NCBI RefSeq assembly: GCF_009363115.1
Contig: NZ_CP045298.1
Location: 558,001 to 622,000, forward strand
Length of the DNA: 64,000 bases
Source of the DNA: Paenibacillus brasilensis
GTDB lineage: Bacteria > Bacillota > Bacilli > Paenibacillales > Paenibacillaceae
Direction of reading: 5' to 3'
Shown: positions 25,915 to 34,151 of the stretch, piece after piece
How the letters are laid out: each line of letters starts with the position of its first letter
Position numbering within the stretch: position 1 is the stretch's first letter
Notes under the pieces: model-generated
What the model saw: the letters and a program-made list of their open reading frames with translations, nothing else
Database searches by the model: none
What the model was told of the DNA's origin: nothing
Position numbers and translations under genes: made by a program

Positions 25915-27018
25915 TTAGTCTTCTGAAAAAAACTCTTCTTCAAAAATATCATCTTCATCATAATCAATGTCATTCTCGTTAACATCAAATTCGTATTTAT
26001 CTATAATCGTCTCTATGTCTACACCTAATGAAGATAAGTAATTAATCTCTTTCCGATCTATTCCTGTCCAAGATTTTCTCCAGGACTTTTCAAAGTACAA
26101 GTCTATGTCGTTAATAATCATAATGTACCTTAATAAACCCAAGTAATTTGTTGGATTATCGACATATTTATTTATGTCGTCCCCTACTATACTATCTATA
26201 TCTGCTAGGGTGTATATTCCATATAATTTTAATTCATTAACTATACGTTTACTTCCTTTATTAAAGGTGGGTTCTAATATATTTTTGTCAATAAGTGGTC
26301 TGAATTTATTATTCAGATAATTTCTTAATGAAGTAGTATTAATAAATACATTCAAATCATCATTTTCCACTTTATTCTTAACTTCTTTATCATAAATATT
26401 TATTTCCTTTGCTAAATTATCAAATTCTCTATCAACTAATTCTAAAGTAGCTGCTGCTAAGGAGAACCTTCTCTGTATATCATTTTCCGTAGGTAAATTA
26501 CCAATAAACTTATAATTTCTATCGTGCGAGATATCTGCCCAAGCATGCTCAAGTATAGTTCTAATCTATATTTCAAAAGTTAATTCTTTAAACACGCTAT
26601 ATTCTGGCAATCCAAGTCTTTCATCTGTTAGCTTGGCTACATAGTGAATAGATCTATATCCTACCTTATCATTTCCGAGTTCCTTTGTTTTATCCACACT
26701 ATGATCAGGGTCAATATCAAATAATGGTTTAATTATATCGCAACATTGTAAGACCTCACTTTTAACAAATGTAATAATTCTTATTCCCGCCATGTCTTTA
26801 ATTTCTTTTTTTGGATTTTTGTATTTTTCTTTACTGGCCTTTTTTGAAAAGCTCTCAATGTCTTTTGCTCGACTTGAAACTGTATAATATGAAATTCCTG
26901 AGCTATTTAAAACTTCTCTTATGATTGACTCAACTTTACTTGCAAGGTTTTTGTATGTAGGTCTTACATTCACATACCATTTGATAATCTCGTCTATATT
27001 CTTCTCTCTATTCTCCAT
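25915..27018 (-). pseudogene. RelA/SpoT-domain ppGpp synthetase-like gene with in-frame stop
   Basis: The ORF from 27018 (AGGAGG upstream) encodes a RelA/SpoT nucleotidyltransferase domain: MAGIRIITFV with catalytic Arg, GNDKVGYRSIHYVAKL, and FEI just before TAG at 26566-26568. The same frame continues RTILEHAWADISHDRNYKF, the usual end of this domain, and a C-terminal extension of about 190 residues to 25915 (acidic tail). Family sequences read FELQIRT here, so the stop replaces a glutamine (CAG to TAG). Restored, it would be 367 residues, a long (p)ppGpp synthetase of the type found in accessory and defence loci. Confidence 0.75.
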
Positions 27019-27059
27019 TAATGAACCTCCTAATTAATATGACCTTTCTGCGGTATTGC

Positions 27060-27184
27060 GTATAACGTTCCTGTATTCACGACGTCCGACGAATGTCGGA
27101 TGTGTCTGCTGAATCTGCTTCCACGAAATCCTTCCCGCAGACCAAGGCTCCGTTAGGAGCCGCTGCTTGAATATTATGTTATAC
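27060..27184 (-). repeat. attC-like site 27
   Basis: 125 bp, ends GTATAAC and GTTATAC. A mixed site: first arm CCGACGAATGTCGG, as in the GTCCGG class, with GTCTGC/GCAGAC and GGCTCCGTTAGGAGCC of the other class. Confidence 0.93.
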
Positions 27185-27245
27185 GACGGAATCCCTTCTC
27201 TGATTGACTAACATATTCTTTTTTTCTTTAACTCTATTTTTGGAG

Positions 27246-27977
27246 TCATTCTTTTCTAAAAGTATACTTTATCCAATTCTTAGTTAAAAAGAAATCTTCG
27301 GGTAATTTAAGTTCATTTGAATCATAAATATCATCAAGTTCAAGTTGGTCAATCTCACCATCATTTATAATTTGCTTTTCTAATAATTTTTCAATAGGCA
27401 TTGGATCATTAGCCTTATTTCCAGCTCCTACTTTACAACTCATCCATTTAATAATCCATTCTGAAAGTGTATCCCACTCTTCACATTCAAAAGTCTTACT
27501 AGCTTGTCCAATAGGTATATCCTTCTCAATATTAGTAATAGAATTGACTTTAATGCCGCCTCGTGATTCATCTACTGTCATTACAAAACTTCTTTGCTTG
27601 ATGGGTTCGAATTGTGATGCTTGTTGTATTTGGTCTCGCAAAAGTTGTGCCTTATAATTTTCACTTTTTTTTAATTGGAGCAACGATGTTTTTGAGAATT
27701 CGAGGTCTGGGATAGAAATTGTAACTGCTAGATCTGAGCCATATTTATCCGTTTGATTTTTACCTTTTCTATGTAAAATATACTGTTTAACCTCTACTTT
27801 ATAAACTTCAGTATTTCCTACATCGCAATTCCTTCTCGGCTTTGCTAAAACCTCAGTAAGTCTGTTTAAAAATGCTTCCTCACTACATGGTCTGCCAGCT
27901 AGCCATTTCCTTGTTTCATTTTGTATTTCTTTCAACATTACTCCAAGAATTTTATCGACATTTAAGTTTTTTTGCAT
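27246..27977 (-). CDS. Predicted PD-(D/E)XK nuclease-like protein
   Basis: 243 residues. After an N-terminal helical part, KYGSDLAVTISI (Asp82) leads to SLLQLKKSENYKAQLLRDQI (QLKK at 101-104). Such a D...x(n)-(E/Q)-x-K strand pair is typical of restriction-endonuclease-like folds with a QxK variant. No HNH or other nuclease motif. AGAAGGAG before the ATG. Possible anti-phage nuclease; inferred from motif alone. Confidence 0.5.
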   Translation of the reverse strand: MQKNLNVDKILGVMLKEIQNETRKWLAGRPCSEEAFLNRLTEVLAKPRRNCDVGNTEVYKVEVKQYILHRKGKNQTDKYGSDLAVTISIPDLEFSKTSLLQLKKSENYKAQLLRDQIQQASQFEPIKQRSFVMTVDESRGGIKVNSITNIEKDIPIGQASKTFECEEWDTLSEWIIKWMSCKVGAGNKANDPMPIEKLLEKQIINDGEIDQLELDDIYDSNELKLPEDFFLTKNWIKYTFRKE

Positions 27978-28029
27978 AATTTCTCCTTCTGTAAAGTTGA
28001 TTCTTCAACAATAGCATTTAGATTTTGTC

Positions 28030-28125
28030 GTATAACGTTCCTCTATTCACGACCCAGCTTATGCTGGGTGTCCGGCGAATGTCGGGCCAAGGACGAATGT
28101 CCGCAGCGTGAATATCATGTTATAC
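28030..28125 (-). repeat. attC-like site 28 (short form)
   Basis: 96 bp, ends GTATAAC and GTTATAC. The shortest complete form: ACCCAGCTTATGCTGGGT, CCGGCGAATGTCGG and GGACGAATGTCC, three tetraloop-like arms inside the outer stem. Confidence 0.93.
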
Positions 28126-28204
28126 GCTGGTCAGTCTTCTTCGAATGAACCTCCATAGATTGAGAGTATTTTCATTTTGATTAGGCTTGTCATTCAATGA
28201 ATAA

Positions 28205-30001
28205 TTAAACTATTAATCTCTCTTTAATATAATTTTTCAAATCAGAAAACAAAACCACTGGATATAGCAATTCTTTTTCAAGCACAGCAGCAGAAAAAGA
28301 ATCAACTACAAACAAACCAATTGGCTCATGCTTTTCTAAAGAATCTGGATCGGATACTCCTAGATATCTTATTACCGAATCCCAATTCTCATTAATATCA
28401 TTGATTTTATTTCTCAATTTGAATTGGTATGAGCCCTTACTGACTTTACGAAATTTATTCAATTCATTACTAATAGCTTTAGCTGTATATTTATAGGGAT
28501 TATCTTTGCACTCTATGACGAATAATTTTCCTTGTATCAATATAAGAACGTCTATCTGCCCAGACAAAGTCACATATCCTTTTTTATAATGAAAAGGAAT
28601 CTCATTTTCTTTTTGAACATCAGACTTTATTAATACGCCTTCAAATGATTGCTTCAATAAATTAACAACTTCTTTTTCAAATTCTTTATGAAGTTGCGAA
28701 GTAACTTTAAATAGTTCACGTTTAAATGATGAATCTGGAAGAGAATTTTCAATAATATCTAAATATAATGCAGTTGTTGCATATGATAATAGGCTGATAG
28801 GACAAGCAATAATATCGTTTTTTATGGGAATTAAACATTTTCTCAAAGCTCTGTATTCCCTTTCTGTGGTAGAAATTGCAAACTCTAAAGAATCTTGATT
28901 ATTTATAAACAAAGCTAGTAATCGATCAGAAGATTCAACTGAGATATTTAACAATTCCATAAATAACAATTTAAAATACGAGATACTCCCTATTAAAAAT
29001 TCATCTGAATTTATATAGGCATTCAACAATTCATGCCCGATTTTTCGAACTCCATCCAATTCTATACCAATATATTTTAGACACACTTGGTCAAATTGCT
29101 TAAAGATTACATCAGGGATACTTGCTCTTCTTCTATTAATCATGGCATCGACATAGAAAGTCGAAAAATAATCATGGTCAATTTTTTGATTTACTCTGAG
29201 AAGACCCTCATTATCAATAATCATTTTATTCTCACTCATTATGCCTTCAGATGCTGTATCTCGTACATTTAACACAAAGAAAATAGCTCTAAATGTAGCA
29301 ATCAATTCACCAAATTTATCGACATTTAGCTCCTTATTAGAGTGAGGAACTCTCTTTGAATAATAATTTATTATTTCAACTCCATATTGAAAAGCTTGTT
29401 TATCAAGAGCCAAAACATTTTCCCACTCTTTATATATACTGTTAAATGATAGACCGGTTGTTTTTTGCAAGTTCAAACTTTGAATAACAGTCCGACTAAA
29501 ATTATCAGTTATTTCTTCTATTTTAAAATTATTTTCACCTTGATTTAGCCAAGAAACAGCTGCCAGAGTAATATGAATGTTGTATTCTAATAATTTCAAA
29601 AAGGATAATAAGTATCCCTTTGGGTTATCAAGAATAAGTTCTCTTACATAGTCAAATAAATATCCCATTAGGCGATTGGTGATCATTGATATACTTACTT
29701 TATCTGAATATCGTGTGTTATTTAGTCCAAGCTCATTAGTCATCTTTCTTATAATTTTCTCTTCATCGTATCCGCTTAAATCCATCATTGCTGAATTTAC
29801 TGAGATAATCTTACCCTCATTAAATATAGGACAGATACTAAGAAATTTTTTTGTTAAATCTATAACATAAAGAGGATGCGTATTAATAACGAAATTATTA
29901 ATCACGTCTTCTATATACGAACAAGTTTCGCATAAGTGTTTTTTCGATCCTTCAATAATTCGTTCTTTCGAATATGATACTGAGCAATATTCACACGCCA
30001 T
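28205..30001 (-). CDS. Large protein with N-terminal zinc-binding motif and C-terminal PD-(D/E)XK nuclease domain
   Basis: 598 residues. The N-terminus has C3-x2-C6...H22-x-C24-x2-C27, a probable zinc ribbon. A long helical middle (about 30-440) has no recognisable domain. The C-terminal 120 residues contain GQIDVLILIQGKLFVIECKDNP, i.e. D484-x12-E497-x-K499, a complete PD-(D/E)XK core close to NERD/restriction nucleases. GAGGAGG lies 7 bases before the ATG. The longest gene of the array. A role in phage or plasmid defence is inferred from the nuclease core and setting. Confidence 0.65.
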   Translation of the reverse strand: MACEYCSVSYSKERIIEGSKKHLCETCSYIEDVINNFVINTHPLYVIDLTKKFLSICPIFNEGKIISVNSAMMDLSGYDEEKIIRKMTNELGLNNTRYSDKVSISMITNRLMGYLFDYVRELILDNPKGYLLSFLKLLEYNIHITLAAVSWLNQGENNFKIEEITDNFSRTVIQSLNLQKTTGLSFNSIYKEWENVLALDKQAFQYGVEIINYYSKRVPHSNKELNVDKFGELIATFRAIFFVLNVRDTASEGIMSENKMIIDNEGLLRVNQKIDHDYFSTFYVDAMINRRRASIPDVIFKQFDQVCLKYIGIELDGVRKIGHELLNAYINSDEFLIGSISYFKLLFMELLNISVESSDRLLALFINNQDSLEFAISTTEREYRALRKCLIPIKNDIIACPISLLSYATTALYLDIIENSLPDSSFKRELFKVTSQLHKEFEKEVVNLLKQSFEGVLIKSDVQKENEIPFHYKKGYVTLSGQIDVLILIQGKLFVIECKDNPYKYTAKAISNELNKFRKVSKGSYQFKLRNKINDINENWDSVIRYLGVSDPDSLEKHEPIGLFVVDSFSAAVLEKELLYPVVLFSDLKNYIKERLIV

Positions 30002-30073
30002 GATTATCCTCCTCTAATGCATTGAATTGATTAAAAATATATAAATCGGTAATGTAGAACTTTGATGACTTGC

Positions 30074-30190
30074 GTATAACGTTTCTGTATTCATGAATCC
30101 CGCCAGGGGTTGCCTGCTGAAATGCTTCCCTGAAATCCTTCTCGCAGACCAAGGCTCCAAAGGAGCCGCTACTTGAATATTATGTTATAC
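30074..30190 (-). repeat. attC-like site 29
   Basis: 117 bp, ends GTATAAC and GTTATAC. Similar to site 24, as expected for the duplicated XRE cassette. Confidence 0.94.
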
Positions 30191-30240
30191 GATGGAATCA
30201 CTTCTTCGATCAACCAACATTCATTCTTGATTCTATTCTG

Positions 30241-30444
30241 TCATTGTTCTGCTATATGTTCCAATAAATCTCCTGGCTGACAACCTAAAGCCGTACATAA
30301 TTTATCAATCACTTCTAATGACACATATTCGTTCGTATTGAGTTTCGCCATTGTAGCAGACGAGATACCTGTCATTTTCAATAAATCCTGCTTCTTAATC
30401 TCCCTGTCGATCAATAATTTTTGAAAAGGTTTATAACTAATCAT
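30241..30444 (-). CDS. XRE-family (YozG-like) regulator, second copy
   Basis: 67 residues differing from the product of 24382-24585 at a single position (Thr for Ala in KLCTALG). Same AAGGAAT site and same divergent layout. Part of a duplicated cassette. Confidence 0.9.
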   Translation of the reverse strand: MISYKPFQKLLIDREIKKQDLLKMTGISSATMAKLNTNEYVSLEVIDKLCTALGCQPGDLLEHIAEQ

Positions 30445-30603
30445 CTGATATTCCTTTCACACATCAAGTGAATTTTTCTTTAATTATATGAAAGTATATT
30501 TTCTTTATCAAAAACATCTTCAACATGTATTGATTTAATTATTTGATATATTAAAATTATATTTAATAAATCGAATTTTTATTCATAAAATCAAATACAT
30601 TAG

Positions 30604-30903
30604 ATGGTGTTCAAAATGCATAATTCTTTAGAAGTCTTACTTGATTCACTGATCTATACTCGAATTGAATCTTTATATGGCGAGCTTATCAAAAACAACT
30701 CCAGCTACAACCAGTTCTCATCCGAACGGAATCTCTATTTCAAGCAGTTACATGAAGGAGCACCGGAGAATATACAGAAGACCTTATTCCTTTACGACGA
30801 TGCTGAGCTTTCTGTTCAAGCTATTTTAGAACGTGAAATTTATTTACAAGGTTTTAAGGACGCTCTTCACCTGCATAACGAATTACATATATCTTTAGAT
30901 TGA
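30604..30903 (+). CDS. Small helical protein (DUF6809-like), second copy
   Basis: 99 residues, about 95% identical to the product of 24745-25044; changes include V for L (LEVLL), Y for H (IYTRIE), S for P and A for V. Several codon changes are silent, so the protein appears to be under selection after duplication. Terminator immediately follows. Confidence 0.7.
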   Translation: MVFKMHNSLEVLLDSLIYTRIESLYGELIKNNSSYNQFSSERNLYFKQLHEGAPENIQKTLFLYDDAELSVQAILEREIYLQGFKDALHLHNELHISLD

Positions 30904-30922
30904 GAGCCTATTGGCTCTTTTT
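30903..30922 (+). terminator. Rho-independent terminator
   Basis: AGAGCC-TATT-GGCTCT plus T-run at the stop codon; same position as in the first copy. Confidence 0.85.
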
Positions 30923-30936
30923 CATTTGATGCTGTC

Positions 30937-31101
30937 GTATAACGTTTCTGTATTCACGACGTTCCTCCGACTTAAGGCTGCTAGCAGCCGGCCGCGATGC
31001 GGTTAGTCGGTGCGGATGTGTCTGCTGAATCTGCTTCCCAGCCAATAGCTTCTCGCGGACTGAGGACCGCCAGAATTCGATGCGTGAATACAATGTTATA
31101 C
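30937..31101 (-). repeat. attC-like site 30 (long form)
   Basis: 165 bp, ends GTATAAC and GTTATAC. Nested arm GTTCCTCCGACTTAAG.../GGTTAGTCGGTGCGGAT with GGCTGCTAGCAGCC. It is not the same attC as that upstream of the first XRE copy (site 25). Confidence 0.93.
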
Positions 31102-31126
31102 GAAAGCATCTACTACATTGAATATT

Positions 31127-31735
31127 CTAAGTTGTAGTTTCACTTTCATTCTTTGAAATATTCAAGTTGTCATTTTTAAAGATACTTTGAATAATAAATC
31201 CATAAATTAAATCTTGGTTTTTAACTGACAATTTCTCAGCTAATTGAATTGCCGTTAGAAACTTTTCTGTATTCCTTAAGCTCTCATGAAATAAATTAAT
31301 TTGCTTCAAAGATTGACTATATAGCCAAAAAAACAATCCAGATATGATTTCAACAATTGAACCTGATATTGTTGTATATATTACTATATTCCCGTTATCT
31401 TCTATAAAATAAACACTTATAAAACCCAATGCAAACAGAATAAATCCTAAGAAACAAATTATTAATGCTGATGAAAAAGCATTTCTTGCTTGCTGTTTGT
31501 TTATTGTGTAATATTCCTTTAGTTCTCCTACATTTCGTCTCATCAGTCGTAAAATATCATCTGTATCATCATTTGAAAATGTCCCCATTGCTTTGTTTAC
31601 TTCATTTTGTATTTCTTTTTCTTCTTCTTTACTTCTCGTCTTATCATAAATTTGTTTCGTAACCAATAGAACTGATGAAGCAAAAATAGTAATTGTTACA
31701 GATTGAATCATTTGAATTACCGGATCTAACGACAT
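31127..31735 (-). CDS. TRADD-N-associated-type two-helix membrane protein
   Basis: 202 residues. A first hydrophobic helix near 10-28, a charged helical linker (RSKEEEKEIQNEVNKAMG..., LKEYYTINKQQARNAFSSAL), two membrane helices at about 88-112 and 118-140, then a helical C-terminus. YYTINKQQARNAFSSAL preceding two helices is the hallmark I associate with the TRADD-N-associated membrane domain of predicted bacterial conflict systems. GGAGGTAG before the ATG. Likely signalling or effector membrane protein; function inferred. Confidence 0.6.
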   Translation of the reverse strand: MSLDPVIQMIQSVTITIFASSVLLVTKQIYDKTRSKEEEKEIQNEVNKAMGTFSNDDTDDILRLMRRNVGELKEYYTINKQQARNAFSSALIICFLGFILFALGFISVYFIEDNGNIVIYTTISGSIVEIISGLFFWLYSQSLKQINLFHESLRNTEKFLTAIQLAEKLSVKNQDLIYGFIIQSIFKNDNLNISKNESETTT

Positions 31736-31769
31736 TATGCTACCTCCATGATTGTATTTAGAGTCTTTC

Positions 31770-31886
31770 GTATAACGTTTCTGTATTCATGAACCCCGTC
31801 AGGGGTTGTCTGCTGAATTCCTCTTCGATATCCTTCCCGCAGACCTAGGCTCCATCAGGAGCCACAGCTTGAATATTATGTTATCT
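31770..31886 (-). repeat. attC-like site 31
   Basis: 117 bp, ends GTATAAC and GTTATCT. Arms AACCCCGTCAGGGGTT, GTCTGC/GCAGAC and GGCTCCATCAGGAGCC. Confidence 0.95.
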
Positions 31887-31916
31887 GATTCCGTTGTTTC
31901 TTAGCGCTTACTTTCA

Positions 31917-32411
31917 TTATCCTCTGTAGTTTTCTTCCATCGCCTTCTTAAACACCTCGATGGGATACTCATATTTTATTGCTTTATAGATGAATCGGTT
32001 ATTCCATTGATTTCTTTCTATTCCTTCAACAAATTCTCGCTCTATGATTTTCATCGTATAAATAATTTCATTTAATGTTCCTATCACGCTTCGATTATTA
32101 GTAGTTGTGATAATCATACCTTCATTTTCTTCGATATACCTGCTAATTACTTTTTCTTCGATTTCCTCACTCATTAAATAATTTCTTAGTTCACTAACGA
32201 ATAACTCTTCTACATTTTTTAGTTGTGCCTTTTTAACTCCTACGATCGTTAAACTTAATCTTGATAAGTCATTCATGAATACGATTGTTTTTCTTCTATT
32301 CAATGTGAACATATTCGCATGCCATGTATTTAACGGAACAGATATATCTATTTTTTGTACTTTGTAATCCATTTCTTTTAGCAGTTTTTGTGTCGCTCTT
32401 ATAACGTACAT
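31917..32411 (-). CDS. DUF6933-like protein
   Basis: 164 residues from the ATG at 32411 (AAGGAG upstream). MYVIRATQKLLKEM, WHANMFTLNRRKTIVFMNDLSRLSL, VGVKKAQLKNVEELFVSELR and TNNRSVIGTLNEI match the layout of DUF6933 proteins, which are small, widespread and uncharacterised. The frame extends into site 32 up to 32447; that part is not coding. Confidence 0.7.
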   Translation of the reverse strand: MYVIRATQKLLKEMDYKVQKIDISVPLNTWHANMFTLNRRKTIVFMNDLSRLSLTIVGVKKAQLKNVEELFVSELRNYLMSEEIEEKVISRYIEENEGMIITTTNNRSVIGTLNEIIYTMKIIEREFVEGIERNQWNNRFIYKAIKYEYPIEVFKKAMEENYRG

Positions 32412-32454
32412 TATTGTTCTCCTTCTTATTGATTTACAGGTTTGCAATGGTTTC

Positions 32455-32572
32455 AGATAACGTTTCTGTATTCATGAACCCCGCAAGGGATTGTCTGCTG
32501 AAATCCCCCTTCGTAAATACATCGGCAGACCGAGTCTCCATCAGGAGCCGCCGCTTGAATATTATGTTATCT
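32455..32572 (-). repeat. attC-like site 32
   Basis: 118 bp, ends AGATAAC and GTTATCT. Arms ACCCCGCAAGGG, GTCTGC with CGGCAGAC, and CTCCATCAGGAG. Confidence 0.94.
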
Positions 32573-32780
32573 GCCGTTAGCCGCATCCTGAATAATCCTG
32601 AACTTACTTCCACAATCTCTCTTCAATTGAATAATCCATCTCTTTAAAATATTCGATTATTCTTTGGGATTCCTGTTTGAACCCATTTGAATATTGAATC
32701 CCTATCCCATTTTAATCTGTATACTCAAAACTTAGATATTTAAATCCACCTCTTGGCCCGACATTTTGAGTTTTACATTC
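32573..32780 (-). pseudogene. C-terminal gene remnant after the acetyltransferase
   Basis: In frame with, and downstream of, the acetyltransferase stop: ECKTQNVGPRGGFKYLSFEYTD, then TAA, then NGIGIQYSNGFKQESQRIIEYFKEMDYSIEERLWK and TAA (about 32629). It looks like the tail of another protein whose N-terminus is gone, and it too has an internal in-frame stop. Family unknown. Confidence 0.4.
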
Positions 32781-33311
32781 CTAGTACCCACAAAATTTAT
32801 AATACCAAAATATTGCTTTTTCATTTGCTGTCGGAAATTTAGAATATAGCATATTATCGACTGCACCGATAACAAAATTGTTTTTAGCATAAAAACGGCA
32901 TGCAGAAACATTTACATCCTGCGTTTCAAGCATAAGACCAATGAAGTTATGCTGCCTTGCCCACTCGATTGCTTTGTGTAATAACGCTGTTCCAACACCC
33001 TTTTTTCTCCATTTTTTTGCAACTGCAATATCTTCTATAAAAGCATAGCCATTCCAATAAGAACGAAGCCTGATCTGTCCAATACAATTAACATCGTCAT
33101 AATATAAATAAACAGCTTTGTTTTTGTCATCGATATAGCTTATGTCGATATCTTCACTGTCATATTGTTTATTATAATGATCAGAAAAAAGCTCTTCGGT
33201 ATATGTCCAAATATCGTTCTCGTATTTTGGTACAATTCTCCCATAAACAATTAAGCCCTCATTAGGCTTGTTATAATCCTTACTATTTGTATGTGACATT
33301 TTAATGATCAT
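32781..33311 (-). CDS. satA: GNAT acetyltransferase, SatA (streptothricin acetyltransferase)-like
   Basis: 176 residues. AFIEDIAVAKKWRKKGVGTALLHKAIEWARQHNFIGLMLETQDVNVSACRFYAKNNFVIGAVDNMLYS is the landmark region (residues about 90-155): GNAT motif A KKGVGTALL and the LETQD(V/I)N.SACRFY segment of SatA/YyaR-type enzymes. The C-terminus ANEKAIFWYYKF also fits. It would acetylate streptothricin-type aminoglycoside-like antibiotics; specificity is inferred from similarity. AAGGAG before the ATG. A resistance-type cassette like those of clinical integrons. Confidence 0.8.
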   Translation of the reverse strand: MIIKMSHTNSKDYNKPNEGLIVYGRIVPKYENDIWTYTEELFSDHYNKQYDSEDIDISYIDDKNKAVYLYYDDVNCIGQIRLRSYWNGYAFIEDIAVAKKWRKKGVGTALLHKAIEWARQHNFIGLMLETQDVNVSACRFYAKNNFVIGAVDNMLYSKFPTANEKAIFWYYKFCGY

Positions 33312-33388
33312 ATAATTAACTCCTTATTTAATATCTACGTCCATCTTTATTCTATATTGTATGTTTTCATAATATTTTCCAGTATCGC

Positions 33389-33505
33389 GAATAACGTTCC
33401 TGTATTTATGAACCCCGAAGGGGTTGTCTGCTTAAATACCTCACCGAAATCCATCTCGCAGACCCAGACGCCGTCAGGGGCCGCAGCTTGAATATTATGT
33501 TATAT
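33389..33505 (-). repeat. attC-like site 33
   Basis: 117 bp, ends GAATAAC and GTTATAT. Arms AACCCCGAAGGGGTT and GTCTGC/GCAGAC; the last arm GACGCCGTCAGGGGCC is weaker. Confidence 0.93.
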
Positions 33506-33572
33506 GATGGATATGCTTCTTCGAGATTGCTTACTAACCTGTCCTTTTTCACTTCAATTATTTATTTTAGCT

Positions 33573-33601
33573 TTGATTCATCTTTTCTCATGTGTTATCA
33601 T
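33573..33601 (+). promoter_or_regulatory. Predicted promoter of the antitoxin RNA
   Basis: TTGATT, 17-bp spacer, TATCAT. It would start a plus-strand RNA at about 33608 that runs through a hairpin to the terminator at 33686-33725, antisense to the end of the toxin mRNA. Confidence 0.5.
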
Positions 33602-33607
33602 ATTCTT

Positions 33608-33725
33608 AAAGAAAGACCAAGTGCGTCAACACTTGGTCAGTACAATTGGCTTGGATGGTTTATCCCTTCTTAAAGCTCTCGGAATAAAAACCCACCTTTG
33701 GCGGTCAACCTTGGGGTGGGTTTTT
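33608..33725 (+). ncRNA. Candidate antisense antitoxin RNA of a type I toxin-antitoxin locus
   Basis: About 118 nt, predicted from the promoter at 33573, a perfect 9-bp hairpin (GACCAAGTG/CACTTGGTC, 33615-33638) and the bidirectional terminator. It converges on and overlaps the 3' end of the toxin message, the RatA/TxpA arrangement. No transcript evidence is available. Confidence 0.5.
33686..33725. terminator. Bidirectional Rho-independent terminator
   Basis: AAAAACCCACC.../GGTGGGTTTTT stem with 18-nt loop. T-runs on both strands, placed between toxin gene and antisense RNA. Confidence 0.85.
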
Positions 33726-33816
33726 ACTTTCTCTTGTTGTTATTGATGTATGTTAAAAGTGCAAGAATGAATGTTCCGAATAATAGCATAAGAGTCATCG
33801 CATCTTTCACTTCCAT
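33724..33816 (-). CDS. Holin-like small toxin (TxpA/BsrG-type, type I toxin)
   Basis: 30 residues: MEVKDAMTLMLLFGTFIL then ALLTYINNNKRK. One membrane helix with a basic tail, very close to the 'putative holin-like toxin' family of Bacillus. Preceded by an extremely strong GAAAGGAGGTG site 6 bases before the ATG. The stop overlaps the terminator stem. Known relatives depolarise the membrane and are silenced by an antisense RNA. It is the only gene of its cassette (sites 33-34). Confidence 0.8.
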   Translation of the reverse strand: MEVKDAMTLMLLFGTFILALLTYINNNKRK

Positions 33817-33962
33817 GGTTTCACCTCCTTTCGAAGGGAAACCATACCCACCCAAGATTCAATTGTATCTATATTTTACCTGCATTTACATCTGCGCACA
33901 AGCGTTCTTATCTGCTTTCTTCTACATTCTTTTCTTGATCCATATTGCTTTTTATTTCTATT

Positions 33963-34126
33963 ATATAACGTTTCTGTATTCACGAACCCGAGAACCTTAA
34001 GCCCCAACGGGGGCGGCTGCGACGCGGTTGGGATCGCAGGGTTGTCCGCCTAGATCCACTCCATCGAAAATTCCTCGGCTGGACCAAGAAGTCGCCAGGC
34101 TCCGCAGCGTAAATAAGATGTTATGT
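33963..34126 (-). repeat. attC-like site 34 (long form)
   Basis: 164 bp, ends ATATAAC and GTTATGT. Arms GCCCCAACGGGGGC nested in CCGAGAACCTTAAG.../GGTTGGGATCGCAGG; right outer arm slightly changed (GCGTAAATAAGATG). Confidence 0.92.
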
Positions 34127-34151
34127 GATATCGACGACTTCCTCGAATTAG

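Noticed and set aside
30908..31093. Short frames over attC sites (for example 30908-31093, 36704-36910, 17639-17887, 13598-13921)
   Set aside because: They read the folded repeat itself, lack ribosome sites and are not conserved between sites.
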